Assembly: GCA_003331585.1 (NCBI GenBank)
Contig: QOPG01000014.1
Span: 1-35,964, forward strand
Length of the DNA: 35,964 bases
Reading direction: 5' to 3'
DNA from: Gammaproteobacteria bacterium
Lineage (GTDB): Bacteria; Pseudomonadota; Gammaproteobacteria; Steroidobacterales; Woeseiaceae
Shown: positions 25,397 through 34,487 of the stretch, one piece after another
How the letters are laid out: each line of letters begins with the position of its first letter
Numbering within the stretch: the first letter of the stretch is position 1
Position numbers and translations under genes: made by a program
The notes under the pieces: model-generated
What the model saw: only the letters and a program-made list of their open reading frames with translations
Databases searched by the model: none
What the model was told of the DNA's origin: nothing

Positions 25397-27670
25397 TTAT
25401 TGAACTGAGTCTCTTTTTCTTTTTTTTGTTTTTTTATTTTTAGGAAAATAATTAAGATCTATTTTGTCTTTTTTCACTGATACCTTAATAATTCCACCAG
25501 ATTGAATAGCCCCAAATAGCAACTCATCTGCCAAAGGTTTCTTGATGTGTTTATTAATTACTTTAGCTAAAGGTCTTGCACCCATTTTCTTGTCGTAACC
25601 TTCATCAATCAACCATTGGCGAGCTTTATTATCAAGTTCTATTTCTATCTCATTTTTCTCTAATTTGTCCTCAAGCTCAATAAAAAGTCTATCGACTATT
25701 CTTCCGATTGAATGCGGATCAAGAGAGTGAAACTGAATAATTGAATCCAGTCTATTTCGAAATTCTGGAGAGAATAATTTATTGACCTCGGATATTCCAT
25801 CCATAGAATGGTCTTGATAAGTAAAGCCCATTGATGATCGACTCATTTCTTCTGCACCAGCATTAGAAGTCATAATTAAGATTATATTTCTAAAATCAAT
25901 TTTTCGCCCATTACTATCAGTCAATGTCCCATGGTCCATAATCTGAAGAAGGATATTGAAAACATCAGGATGTGCTTTTTCAATTTCATCCAAAAGTACG
26001 ACACCATATGGATCTTTATGGACAGCATCAGTAAGAAGTCCACCTTGATCATAACCGACATAACCTGGAGGTGCACCGATTAATCTGGATACGCTATGCC
26101 TTTCCATATATTCTGACATATCAATTCTAATTAAATTCACTCCCATGATTAAAGCTAACTGTTTGGTGATTTCCGTCTTGCCAACTCCAGTTGGCCCGGT
26201 AAATAAATATGATCCGATTGGCTTAGTTTCATCAGATAAGCCAGATCGTGACATTTTTATCGATGATGATATTGACTCAATAGCATTGTCTTGACCAAAA
26301 ACCACAAGTTTCAGATCACGCTCAAGTGTTTTTAAAAAATCTCTATCAGATCTGGATATATTCTTTGATGGAATCTGGGCAATTCCAGCAATTATATTTT
26401 CTATGTCAGATCTAATTATTTTCCCCTTTTTTGTCTTTTGGGAATTTAATTTAAAATTAGCGCCCGCTTCATCAATCACATCAATTGCTTTATCTGGTAA
26501 ATTACGATCATTTATAAACTTCTCGGATAATTCAACTGCTGCACGTATTGAATCTTTTTCGTATTTAACATGATGAAATGACTCATATTTAGGGATGATA
26601 CCCTCAATAATCTCAATCGTTTCCTCGTTTGAGGGTTCTTTAATATCAATCTTTTGAAATCGCCTTGAAAGCGCATGGTCTTTTTGAAAAATACTTCTAT
26701 ATTCAGAGTATGTTGTCGAGCCGATACAGCTTATATCTCCATTCGCAAGGACAGGTTTTAATAAGTTGGATGCATCCATAACACCCCCAGAAACTGCTCC
26801 TGCCCCTATGATTGTATGTATTTCATCAATAAATAATATGGATTTCGGTTTATTTTCTATCTCTTTAATCACAGATTTTAATCGTTTCTCAAAATCGCCT
26901 CGATACTTTGATCCCGCTAGAAGTGACCCCATGTCTAGGGAAAATATTTCAGTATCAAAAATGGCTTCGGGTATATTTTTTTCAGTAATTAATTGAGCCA
27001 AACCTTCAACAATGGCTGTTTTTCCAACTCCCGTTTCACCAACCAATAATGGATTATTTTTTCTTCGTCTTGATAAAATTTGGATTAATCTAGAAACTTC
27101 TTTACTTCTTCCAATCAAAGGATCAATTTTCTTTTTAACAGCAAGTTGATTTAGGCTTACCGCATATTTAGTCAGAGCTTCACCAGATTCCAAATCAGGT
27201 TCACTTGAAGTTTGTCCTTTTTCTGACTTGTATTTATGAGTTACCTCTTTCCCGTGTGAGATATAGTTAACAACGGTCAATCTCGTAATGTCCTGCTTTG
27301 CCAAAAAATATATGGCTTGCGATTTTTTCTCACTAAAAATCGCTACTAAAACATTATTACCATTAACTTCTTTTTGACCGGATGATTGGACATGAAAAAC
27401 TGCTCTTTGCAAGACTCTTTGAAAGCCCAAGGTTGTTTGTATTTCTTTTGGTGTATCGTCTTCAAGAATCGGCGTGCAGCGATCAATAAATTCAAGTAAT
27501 TGCGATTTCAATATTTTAATATCACCATCACAATTTTTTATAGTATCTGACACATCTGCCATATCCAGTATCGACAACAGCAGATGCTCAACTGTGACGA
27601 ATTCATGGCGTCGTTCCTTTGCTCTCTGGAATGCGTCATTCAAATAAAATTCAAGTTCATTACTTAGCAT
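25397..27670 (-). CDS. clpA: ATP-dependent Clp protease ATP-binding subunit ClpA
   Basis: A 757-residue AAA+ unfoldase that feeds ClpP and works with ClpS on N-degron proteins. Parts in order: N domain (about 1-145); first AAA+ module with Walker A GETGVGKT at about 211-218 and Walker B ILFIDEIHTIIG; second module with GPTGVGKTEIT near 490-500 and VVLLDEIEKAHPD. The ClpP-binding loop region reads MGFTYQD where E. coli ClpA has IGL, still a hydrophobic-Gly-hydrophobic tripeptide. The C-terminus is rich in Lys/Arg. It follows clpS by 25 bases, the conserved order. Confidence 0.96.
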   Translation of the reverse strand: MLSNELEFYLNDAFQRAKERRHEFVTVEHLLLSILDMADVSDTIKNCDGDIKILKSQLLEFIDRCTPILEDDTPKEIQTTLGFQRVLQRAVFHVQSSGQKEVNGNNVLVAIFSEKKSQAIYFLAKQDITRLTVVNYISHGKEVTHKYKSEKGQTSSEPDLESGEALTKYAVSLNQLAVKKKIDPLIGRSKEVSRLIQILSRRRKNNPLLVGETGVGKTAIVEGLAQLITEKNIPEAIFDTEIFSLDMGSLLAGSKYRGDFEKRLKSVIKEIENKPKSILFIDEIHTIIGAGAVSGGVMDASNLLKPVLANGDISCIGSTTYSEYRSIFQKDHALSRRFQKIDIKEPSNEETIEIIEGIIPKYESFHHVKYEKDSIRAAVELSEKFINDRNLPDKAIDVIDEAGANFKLNSQKTKKGKIIRSDIENIIAGIAQIPSKNISRSDRDFLKTLERDLKLVVFGQDNAIESISSSIKMSRSGLSDETKPIGSYLFTGPTGVGKTEITKQLALIMGVNLIRIDMSEYMERHSVSRLIGAPPGYVGYDQGGLLTDAVHKDPYGVVLLDEIEKAHPDVFNILLQIMDHGTLTDSNGRKIDFRNIILIMTSNAGAEEMSRSSMGFTYQDHSMDGISEVNKLFSPEFRNRLDSIIQFHSLDPHSIGRIVDRLFIELEDKLEKNEIEIELDNKARQWLIDEGYDKKMGARPLAKVINKHIKKPLADELLFGAIQSGGIIKVSVKKDKIDLNYFPKNKKTKKRKRDSVQ

Positions 27671-27695
27671 TTTGCTGTTCTTCCAATAAGTATAA

Positions 27696-28016
27696 TTAAT
27701 CTTCTTCCATTGAGCATAACAACGGGTGCTGATGATGTTTTGCCATTTTCATTACTTGATCGACTCGTGTTTCTGCTATTTCATATGTATATATACCGCA
27801 TATACCTTTTCCTTTTGTATGAATATCTAGCATAATTTTTGTTGCATTATTCTTATTCAAGCCAAAAATTGTTACCAAAACCTCTACGACAAATTCCATT
27901 GGAGTAAAGTCATCATTTAACATGACAACCTTATATAATGAAGGTTTTTGCGTATCATATTTCTCAGATGGCAAAGTTGAAATTTCTTTTTGCTGATTTA
28001 ATTCTTTATCATTCAT
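27696..28016 (-). CDS. clpS: ATP-dependent Clp protease adaptor ClpS
   Basis: A 106-residue adaptor delivering N-degron substrates to ClpA. The core block [20 protein letters not shown] (about 26-45), with the N-D-D substrate-binding residues, then [20 protein letters not shown] carries the binding-pocket histidine. An in-frame GTG at 28020-28022 would add two residues; ATG at 28014-28016 is chosen for codon strength, as ribosome site evidence is weak for both. It is the promoter-proximal gene of clpSA, divergent from gspC across about 185 AT-rich bases. Confidence 0.93.
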   Translation of the reverse strand: MNDKELNQQKEISTLPSEKYDTQKPSLYKVVMLNDDFTPMEFVVEVLVTIFGLNKNNATKIMLDIHTKGKGICGIYTYEIAETRVDQVMKMAKHHQHPLLCSMEED

Positions 28017-28206
28017 TTCCACTACTTCAGTATTCTTTCACAATATATATAGATCATACTTTAAATTTAAATACTCATTCCATCTACGTATTAAAAAAAT
28101 AAATCCTCAGTACGCTAAAATTAATAAAATTATAATATCTATAAAATGAGATATTTAATATAACTAGATATAATAATAAACTTAAAAATGCTAAATTATT
28201 TGAATA

Positions 28207-29115
28207 ATGATTAATCTTAAAAAAATTCCTTACATCGACGGCTTAAAATTAGAAACGGATACAGATCTTATAAAAAATAAAACGTCTTATTACTTATCAA
28301 TAATTATTCTCATAATGATCGTTTGGCAGCTCTCTCATTTAACTTGGAATATTATCCCTAAAAGGAGTTTAAATGAAAATATAGCGATCCCTGAACGAAT
28401 GAACAAGAATCTAAATACTAATATCTCATCAAATCAGATTTCAGAGAAAGCTGGAAGTATTTCAACGCAGAATCTTTTTGGTACTGAGAAACTAAATTCA
28501 CAAGATACGACAAATGTCACTAATAACAACATAGCTATAACATCAAAACTCAGGGAAACATCACTGAATCTATCTTTAAAAGGAATTATCCATGAATCTG
28601 GCGGGACCAAATCCATGGCGATTATATCCAAAGGTCAAAATGAGACTGATGTATTTAAAACTAATGACATGATTATTCCTGGTACAAGTCTTCACTCAGT
28701 CTATTCTGAACAAATTGTTCTGAATACAAGAAATGGATTAGAGAGCCTTTCATTACCAAAAGAAAAAACAAACTATATCGAAAAACAAAACACCTCTATA
28801 CAAGAATTAACTCCTTTGAAAGAATTTGGAACAAATCTTGCTGATACGATTCGCCCTACTCCATATTTTTCATCGGGAAAACAGGTTGGTTACAGAGTAT
28901 ATCCAGGAAGCGATAGGAAGAAATTTATGTCTCTTGGTCTAATGTCTGGTGATTTGATTGTTAATATCAATGGATTAATGCTTGATGACCCAATGAAAGC
29001 TATGAGTATTTTTCAAAATATTGAAAATGATAGTCAAGTTACCTTAACAATTATCAGAAACGAAAGTCCTACAGAAATTTTTATTAATAGCGATCAATTC
29101 AATGAATCTACATAA
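28207..29115 (+). CDS. gspC: Type II secretion system protein GspC
   Basis: A 302-residue inner-membrane protein that links the secretin to the assembly platform. One membrane segment (about residues 27-46) follows a short cytoplasmic tail. A linker rich in Asn/Ser/Thr leads to the HR domain (about 112-180, with LSLKGIIHESGGTKSMAII and NDMIIPG...VYSEQIVLN). A C-terminal PDZ-like domain spans about 210-298 (GYRVYPGSDRKKFMSLGLMSGDLIVNINGL). This order matches GspC. It is the first gene of a gspC-D-E-F block and overlaps gspD by 14 bases. No strong ribosome site is visible before the ATG. Confidence 0.88.
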   Translation: MINLKKIPYIDGLKLETDTDLIKNKTSYYLSIIILIMIVWQLSHLTWNIIPKRSLNENIAIPERMNKNLNTNISSNQISEKAGSISTQNLFGTEKLNSQDTTNVTNNNIAITSKLRETSLNLSLKGIIHESGGTKSMAIISKGQNETDVFKTNDMIIPGTSLHSVYSEQIVLNTRNGLESLSLPKEKTNYIEKQNTSIQELTPLKEFGTNLADTIRPTPYFSSGKQVGYRVYPGSDRKKFMSLGLMSGDLIVNINGLMLDDPMKAMSIFQNIENDSQVTLTIIRNESPTEIFINSDQFNEST

Positions 29116-31060
29116 TTCATTTTTAAAAAAAATACATATAAAACAAATTGCTTGTGTATTGATGTTACTTTTTTCAACGAACAATCAAATATTCACGCAA
29201 GAACAATCTATAACTCCAAATTATATAGGGGTTGAACTTAGGTCTGTGATCGAAGCTGTAAGCTCAATTACAGGTAAGAATTTTATAATTGATCCCAGAG
29301 TAAGAGCTGAAGTTACATTATTGTCATCTTCACCTATGTCTTCTGAAGCTTTTTATGAAGCTTTTTTATCATTACTTCAGGTGCATGGATTCGTTGCAGT
29401 TGCCTCTGGTGAAATAATAAAAATAGTGCCAGATGCGAGTTCTAGACAATATCCGGGCTTCCCAAATATAGAAAATGCAGCCAACGAAGATATTGTTACT
29501 CAGGTTATCGAAATAAGAAATATAAATGCAGCTCAACTCGTCCCAATTTTAAGACCACTTCTACCCCAATATGGTCATCTTGCCGCTCACGCCGGTTCAA
29601 ATATGCTCATTATTTCTGATAGAGCAAATAATGTTGATCGTATCCTAGATATTATTCGAAGGATAGATCAATCTGATGATAACGAAATTGAAGTGATAAA
29701 ACTTAATTATGCCTCTGCGTCTGAAATTGTGAGAGTGCTTACTGTATTAGCCAATGCACCAAGAAGTGATGGAACAAATTCAAGAATATCGATGGTGGCT
29801 GATGCCAGAACTAATAGTGTTTTGATCGGTGGGGCAAAAAATGGTCGTTTAAAAATTCGAGCTCTTATTGCACATCTCGATACTTCGACAGAAGAAGGTG
29901 ATAGTACGAGAGTCAGATATCTGAGATATGCTGATGCCGAATCGCTGTCTGAAAAGTTGCTTCAGCATTTTTCTCAACAAAATCAAGGTTCAAATTCATC
30001 CTCCAATAACGAAAATATAAATGTTTGGGCGGACCAACAAACGAATGCAATCATTGTGAATGCTCCGCCAAAAATGATGAGATCGCTTATGGGGATTGTC
30101 GATCAACTTGATATAAGAAGATTACAAGTTCTTGTTGAAGCAATTATTGTAGAAGTGGTTGCTGACAGGACATCTGAACTCGGTGTTACCTGGGCAACTG
30201 ATGGAAGCAATAATGACAACATCGTGGGAGCAACAAATTTTCCTGATCTTGGTCCTGGTGTTATCCAGTTAGCAGGAATTACTAACAATAATAATATCAA
30301 TGTAAATCCTGCGAATTTTATTGGTCAAGGAATGTCTGTTGGGGTGGGTAAAATAACAAAACAAGGTACTAGTTTTGCTTCAATTATCAGAATGCTTGAA
30401 GGTATAGCGGATACTAATATAATTTCGACTCCTTCAATAGTTACCACTGATAACGAAGAGGCGAGCCTGAACGTTGGCCAAGAAGTTCCATTTGTAACTG
30501 GTTCATTTTCAAATACAGGAGGCACAGGTGGTGCGGTAAATCCTTTCCAAACAATACAACGTGAACAAGTTGGAGTTAGCCTAACCATTACTCCGCAAAT
30601 TAATGAAGGAGATTCAATACTTTTAAAGATAGCCCAAGAAATTTCTAATATTTCAGCTTCAGCAACAGGTGCTGTTGACCTTATTACTAATGAAAGAACC
30701 ATTGATACAACCGTAATTGTGAATGATGGTGATATTCTTGTTCTTGGAGGGCTTCTTGAGGATCAGTTAAGAGAAACCGATCAAAGGGTTCCCTTTCTTG
30801 GTAATATCCCTTTACTTGGTAATTTATTCAAGAGTAAAAAAACAACAAAAGTTAAAACAAATCTCATGGTTTTTATTAGGCCAAAGATATTAGACACCTC
30901 CGAACAAGCGACTTTTGAAACAAATAAAAAATATAATTATATTAGAAATCTTCAGATTGAAGAAAATCAAAAGAACTCTAACTCAAGCAGTGTTGGTGAT
31001 TTCTTAAATGACAATCCTATCCTTCCAGAAATAGAAACTTTTCAAGAAGACTCTAAATAA
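29102..31060 (+). CDS. gspD: Type II secretion system secretin GspD
   Basis: A 652-residue outer-membrane secretin forming the exit channel. A signal peptide (about 1-32) is followed by the N0 domain (about 38-112), the repeated N1-N3 domains (about 125-345; ITQVIEIRNINAAQLVPILRPLLP-type strands), and the secretin core (about 380-600) with VPFVTGSFSNTGG, VGVSLTITPQI and the closing VPFLGNIPLLGNLF. No lipobox is seen, so it would depend on a pilotin or other route for outer membrane targeting; the C-terminal tail (about 605-652) is Asn/Ser/Glu-rich and could be the pilotin-binding S domain (inference). gspE starts four bases after. Confidence 0.95.
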   Translation: MNLHNSFLKKIHIKQIACVLMLLFSTNNQIFTQEQSITPNYIGVELRSVIEAVSSITGKNFIIDPRVRAEVTLLSSSPMSSEAFYEAFLSLLQVHGFVAVASGEIIKIVPDASSRQYPGFPNIENAANEDIVTQVIEIRNINAAQLVPILRPLLPQYGHLAAHAGSNMLIISDRANNVDRILDIIRRIDQSDDNEIEVIKLNYASASEIVRVLTVLANAPRSDGTNSRISMVADARTNSVLIGGAKNGRLKIRALIAHLDTSTEEGDSTRVRYLRYADAESLSEKLLQHFSQQNQGSNSSSNNENINVWADQQTNAIIVNAPPKMMRSLMGIVDQLDIRRLQVLVEAIIVEVVADRTSELGVTWATDGSNNDNIVGATNFPDLGPGVIQLAGITNNNNINVNPANFIGQGMSVGVGKITKQGTSFASIIRMLEGIADTNIISTPSIVTTDNEEASLNVGQEVPFVTGSFSNTGGTGGAVNPFQTIQREQVGVSLTITPQINEGDSILLKIAQEISNISASATGAVDLITNERTIDTTVIVNDGDILVLGGLLEDQLRETDQRVPFLGNIPLLGNLFKSKKTTKVKTNLMVFIRPKILDTSEQATFETNKKYNYIRNLQIEENQKNSNSSSVGDFLNDNPILPEIETFQEDSK

Positions 31061-31064
31061 AATT

Positions 31065-32555
31065 ATGTCTAAAGTGCTCAGCGAAGATGAAATAGTTAAT
31101 ATTGATAAAAAACTGCCTTATTCTTTTGCAAAGAAAAATAAAATATTAATTCGCTCCATAACAAACAATCATGCTGAAGTTTATTATCAGGGAAAACTGA
31201 ATGCAGAAATAATAGCTGAAACAAGAAGATTTTCAGGTATTCCGCTAAAGATAAAAGAAACCTCAAACGATGAATTTAACAAATTACTCAGAGAAATCTA
31301 TGAACATTCTAATGCAACAAGTACCCAAATTGCCGATGATATAAACGATAACAATGATTTGCTTAGTGTTGTTGATGACTTACCAGAACCTGAAGATCTT
31401 TTGGACAGCAATAATGATGCTCCAATTATTAAATTTATTAATGCAATCGTAGCGGAAGGTCTAAAAAAAAATGCATCTGATATCCATATTGAACCATATG
31501 ACAATAGATTATCAGTCAGATACCGAATTGATGGTGTACTAGAAGAAATCTTAAACACGAAAAAAGCTCTCACTTCACTTGTAATATCAAGAATAAAGGT
31601 TATGTCCAAACTTGATATTGCTGAAAAAAGACTACCACAAGATGGAAGAATCTCTCTTTCTCTAGCCGGAAGATCAATTGATATTAGAGTATCAACCATA
31701 CCATCTGGGCATGGTGAAAGAGTGGTAATGAGACTTCTAGATAAAAATGCCGGTCGACTTAAACTGTCTTCTCTTGGTATGGAGGAATCATCATTAAACT
31801 TAATTAACGAATTGATAAATCGCCCTCATGGGATAATCCTAGTAACTGGGCCAACAGGATCTGGGAAAACGACCACACTATATGCAGCTTTGGAAGAAAT
31901 TAATGATAACACCAGAAATATTATGACAGTTGAAGATCCAGTGGAGTATTTAATTGATGGTATAGGACAAACGCAAGTAAACAAAAAAATTAACATGACA
32001 TTTGCCAGAGGATTAAGAGCAATTTTAAGGCAAGATCCTGATGTTGTAATGATTGGAGAGATTAGAGATCTAGAAACAGCTGAAATTGCAATACAAGCTA
32101 GTCTAACTGGCCATCTTGTCATTGCGACCCTTCATACCAATACTTCAGTAGGTGCGATAACTAGACTAAGAGATATGGGTATAGAATCATACTTAATTTC
32201 TTCGACCCTGATAGGCGTGATTGCCCAGAGATTAATCAGAGTGGTGAATAAAAAAACAAAACAAACCAGAAAAGCCAAACCGTATGAATGTGAAATGCTA
32301 AAAGTTGATAGTAATGATCCCCCTAAAATTTATCATGCAAATGATAATTCAGATTTTTCCGGAAGAACCGGTATTTATGAGTTTCTTTTGGTGGACGACA
32401 ATATAAAAGATTTAATCCATGATGGTGCTAGCGAACGAGAAATAATTAAATATACTAGAAAACATTTTCCAAGCATAAGGAGTGATGGGAGACGGCAAGT
32501 TCTCTCTGGAATAACAACAATTGATGAAGTGCTTAGAGTAACTCAAAAAGACTAA
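31065..32555 (+). CDS. gspE: Type II secretion system ATPase GspE
   Basis: A 496-residue cytoplasmic hexameric ATPase that powers pseudopilus assembly. The N1E/N2E-like N-domain spans about 1-120, followed by the core. Walker A is GPTGSGKTTTLY (about 262-273), the Asp box is near EDPVEYLIDGIGQTQVN, and Walker B/His box is VVMIGEIRDLETAEIA with LVIATLHTNT. The region between these and GRTGIYEFL (about 400-440) normally holds a zinc-binding Cys-x-x-Cys pair on each side; here only one cysteine (in YECEM) is found, so the tetracysteine motif has been lost. A reading frame without interruption argues against decay. gspF begins 12 bases downstream. Confidence 0.95.
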   Translation: MSKVLSEDEIVNIDKKLPYSFAKKNKILIRSITNNHAEVYYQGKLNAEIIAETRRFSGIPLKIKETSNDEFNKLLREIYEHSNATSTQIADDINDNNDLLSVVDDLPEPEDLLDSNNDAPIIKFINAIVAEGLKKNASDIHIEPYDNRLSVRYRIDGVLEEILNTKKALTSLVISRIKVMSKLDIAEKRLPQDGRISLSLAGRSIDIRVSTIPSGHGERVVMRLLDKNAGRLKLSSLGMEESSLNLINELINRPHGIILVTGPTGSGKTTTLYAALEEINDNTRNIMTVEDPVEYLIDGIGQTQVNKKINMTFARGLRAILRQDPDVVMIGEIRDLETAEIAIQASLTGHLVIATLHTNTSVGAITRLRDMGIESYLISSTLIGVIAQRLIRVVNKKTKQTRKAKPYECEMLKVDSNDPPKIYHANDNSDFSGRTGIYEFLLVDDNIKDLIHDGASEREIIKYTRKHFPSIRSDGRRQVLSGITTIDEVLRVTQKD

Positions 32556-32567
32556 GTAAATAAAGAT

Positions 32568-33782
32568 ATGCCAGCATTTGAATATATTGCAGTAGATACT
32601 GATGGCTCTGAAGTCACAGGATCCCTAGAGGGAAACAATGACAGGCATGTACGATCACTATTGAGGGAGAAAGAGTTATTTCCAATATCTGTAGAGGAAA
32701 TCAATAAAAACACAGGATTACAAAAAAAAATAAGTCTTTCTAAATCAGGATTCTCTGGAAAAGAATTGGCCCTATTTACCAGGCAACTCGCCACTCTCAT
32801 TGATTCTGGCATACCTCTTGATGAAGCTATACTCTCGATCCATAGTCAACATAAAAAACAACATCTTAGAAATATTATTCTAGATATTCATTCTAAGATT
32901 ATGGAGGGTCATACATTATCAGAGGGCTTCAGTGAGTATCCAGAATCTTTTCCAATAACATATAGAACTACAATTTCCGCAGGTGAAAAATCAGGTGATT
33001 TAGGATTAATCTTGAGCAGATTGGCGAACTTCATAGAATCTAAAAATAGATTACAACAACAAATCAAAGGAGCCCTTATATATCCAGCTGCATTGATAAT
33101 TACATCATTATTAGTAATCTCATTCATGCTTACTTATGTAGTTCCAAAAGTTGTTTATATCTTCGCAAACTTTGATCAAGAGTTACCCTTAATTACAAAA
33201 ATAGTGATTAATTGTAGTGAACTCATAAGAAATAACTACTTAATCATTTTTTTGGCGTTATTTCTCTTAGTAATATTTTTTAAATCATTAATTAGCAGAG
33301 AACATTTCAGGAGAAAATATCATGAGCTACTCATCAAAATACCGATTTTTGGCAGACTTATCACAATTTCTAATAGTGCCAGATATATGCAAACACTTAG
33401 CACGCTTTCTGGAAGCGGAGTTCCCATCCTAGAAGCATTGAAATTTTCTGCTGAAGTTTTAAATAATCTACCCATGAAAGAGGTTGCCTTAGAAGCCATA
33501 AATAGAGTAAGTGAAGGAGAAACGATCAGTAAATCCCTATCCTCAGAAAACCTATTTCCAAGTATGATGATTTATATGATAGGAAGTGGAGAAAATACTG
33601 GTAAATTAGAAGAAATGCTGGATAAAGCAACCACCAACCAAGAAGAAGAGTTTAAGAGCACAGTTGACACTCTTCTTGGTATTCTTCAACCTCTGACTGT
33701 TGTTTTTATGGCTATTATCGTTCTTTTGATTGTCCTCGCTATTCTTCTCCCAATATTTGAAATAAATAATTTAATAGCCTAA
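32568..33782 (+). CDS. gspF: Type II secretion system inner-membrane platform protein GspF
   Basis: A 404-residue membrane protein around which the secretion ATPase and pseudopilus assemble. It has the expected tandem cytoplasmic helical domains (about 70-165 with FTRQLATLIDSGIPLDEAI, and 270-370 with YMQTLSTLSGSGVPILEAL) and three membrane segments (about 169-193, 222-242 and 374-398). Length and layout match GspF (about 400). It is the last gsp gene here: the expected gspG and following genes are absent, and lexA on the opposite strand ends nine bases away. Confidence 0.94.
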   Translation: MPAFEYIAVDTDGSEVTGSLEGNNDRHVRSLLREKELFPISVEEINKNTGLQKKISLSKSGFSGKELALFTRQLATLIDSGIPLDEAILSIHSQHKKQHLRNIILDIHSKIMEGHTLSEGFSEYPESFPITYRTTISAGEKSGDLGLILSRLANFIESKNRLQQQIKGALIYPAALIITSLLVISFMLTYVVPKVVYIFANFDQELPLITKIVINCSELIRNNYLIIFLALFLLVIFFKSLISREHFRRKYHELLIKIPIFGRLITISNSARYMQTLSTLSGSGVPILEALKFSAEVLNNLPMKEVALEAINRVSEGETISKSLSSENLFPSMMIYMIGSGENTGKLEEMLDKATTNQEEEFKSTVDTLLGILQPLTVVFMAIIVLLIVLAILLPIFEINNLIA

Positions 33783-33791
33783 TGATTAGCC

Positions 33792-34397
33792 TCATGTGGA
33801 TCTTATAACTCCAACTACAACGCCCTCAATGACCATCTCATCTTCAGATAAGTCAACTGTAATTGGGTTAAATTCACTATTTTCAGGGAATAATGTAACT
33901 ATTGAGTTATTTTGTGTATATCTTTTTACTGTTACCTCATCGTTAATTCTAGCAACCACAATTTGACGACTCCTTATTTCACTGGTCCGATGAACTGCTA
34001 CGATATCATTATCTAAAATTCCAGCATTTTTCATACTCATGCCTTCTACCCTCAATAAATAGTGAGGAGATGGATTAAAAATATCTGGATCTATATCTAA
34101 ATAATCATCAATATTTTCATGGGCTAAAATTGGATGGCCAGCCGCAACCTTCCCAACAAGAGGAAGTCCTATTTGCTCTCTCAATGAATCTTTCAGCCTT
34201 ATACCCCTTGATGATCCTTTTATTAGTTCAATAACTCCTTTTTTTTGAAGGGCCTTTAAATGCTCTTCTGCCGCATTCGGTGATTTAAAGCATAATTCGT
34301 TAGCGATTTCCATTCTGGTTGGAGGCATACCATATTCTTCAATGAAATCTTTTACCATGTTAAGAACTTTTCTTTGTCCTGGAGTTAACTCATTCAT
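33792..34397 (-). CDS. lexA: LexA repressor
   Basis: A 201-residue SOS repressor-protease. The N-terminal winged helix (about 1-68; LTPGQRKVLNMVKDFIEEYG, PTRMEIANELCFKSPNAAEEHLKAL) binds DNA. The self-cleavage bond is Ala86-Gly87 in VAAGHPI, and the catalytic dyad is Ser121 (GMSM) and Lys158 (VTVKR), each two positions from the E. coli numbering. All functional residues are intact. Two LexA boxes lie in its own upstream region, so it is autoregulated. It converges with gspF. Confidence 0.97.
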   Translation of the reverse strand: MNELTPGQRKVLNMVKDFIEEYGMPPTRMEIANELCFKSPNAAEEHLKALQKKGVIELIKGSSRGIRLKDSLREQIGLPLVGKVAAGHPILAHENIDDYLDIDPDIFNPSPHYLLRVEGMSMKNAGILDNDIVAVHRTSEIRSRQIVVARINDEVTVKRYTQNNSIVTLFPENSEFNPITVDLSEDEMVIEGVVVGVIRST

Positions 34398-34410
34398 AAT
34401 TACACCATTA

Positions 34411-34426
34411 CTGTATTTATATACAG
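34411..34426. promoter_or_regulatory. LexA (SOS) box, gene-proximal
   Basis: CTGT-N8-ACAG with an AT-only core (CTGTATTTATATACAG), 14 bases upstream of the lexA start codon. It matches the gammaproteobacterial LexA consensus in every defined position. Confidence 0.92.
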
Positions 34427-34442
34427 CTGTAATTATATACAG
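34427..34442. promoter_or_regulatory. LexA (SOS) box, gene-distal
   Basis: A second CTGT-N8-ACAG (CTGTAATTATATACAG), directly abutting the first with no spacer. On the lexA strand it contains TATAAT, a likely -10 element, so LexA bound here would block the promoter. Confidence 0.92.
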
Positions 34443-34487
34443 TAGGAATCAAAATTGATACCAAAAAATTAAAGGACTAGAAGTTAT

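Noticed and set aside
30103-30702. Long open frames antisense to gspD (and similar ones opposite gspE, clpA, ftsK and the MscS gene)
   Set aside because: They lie wholly opposite well-supported genes, have no recognisable protein pattern and no ribosome sites; they are by-products of codon use.
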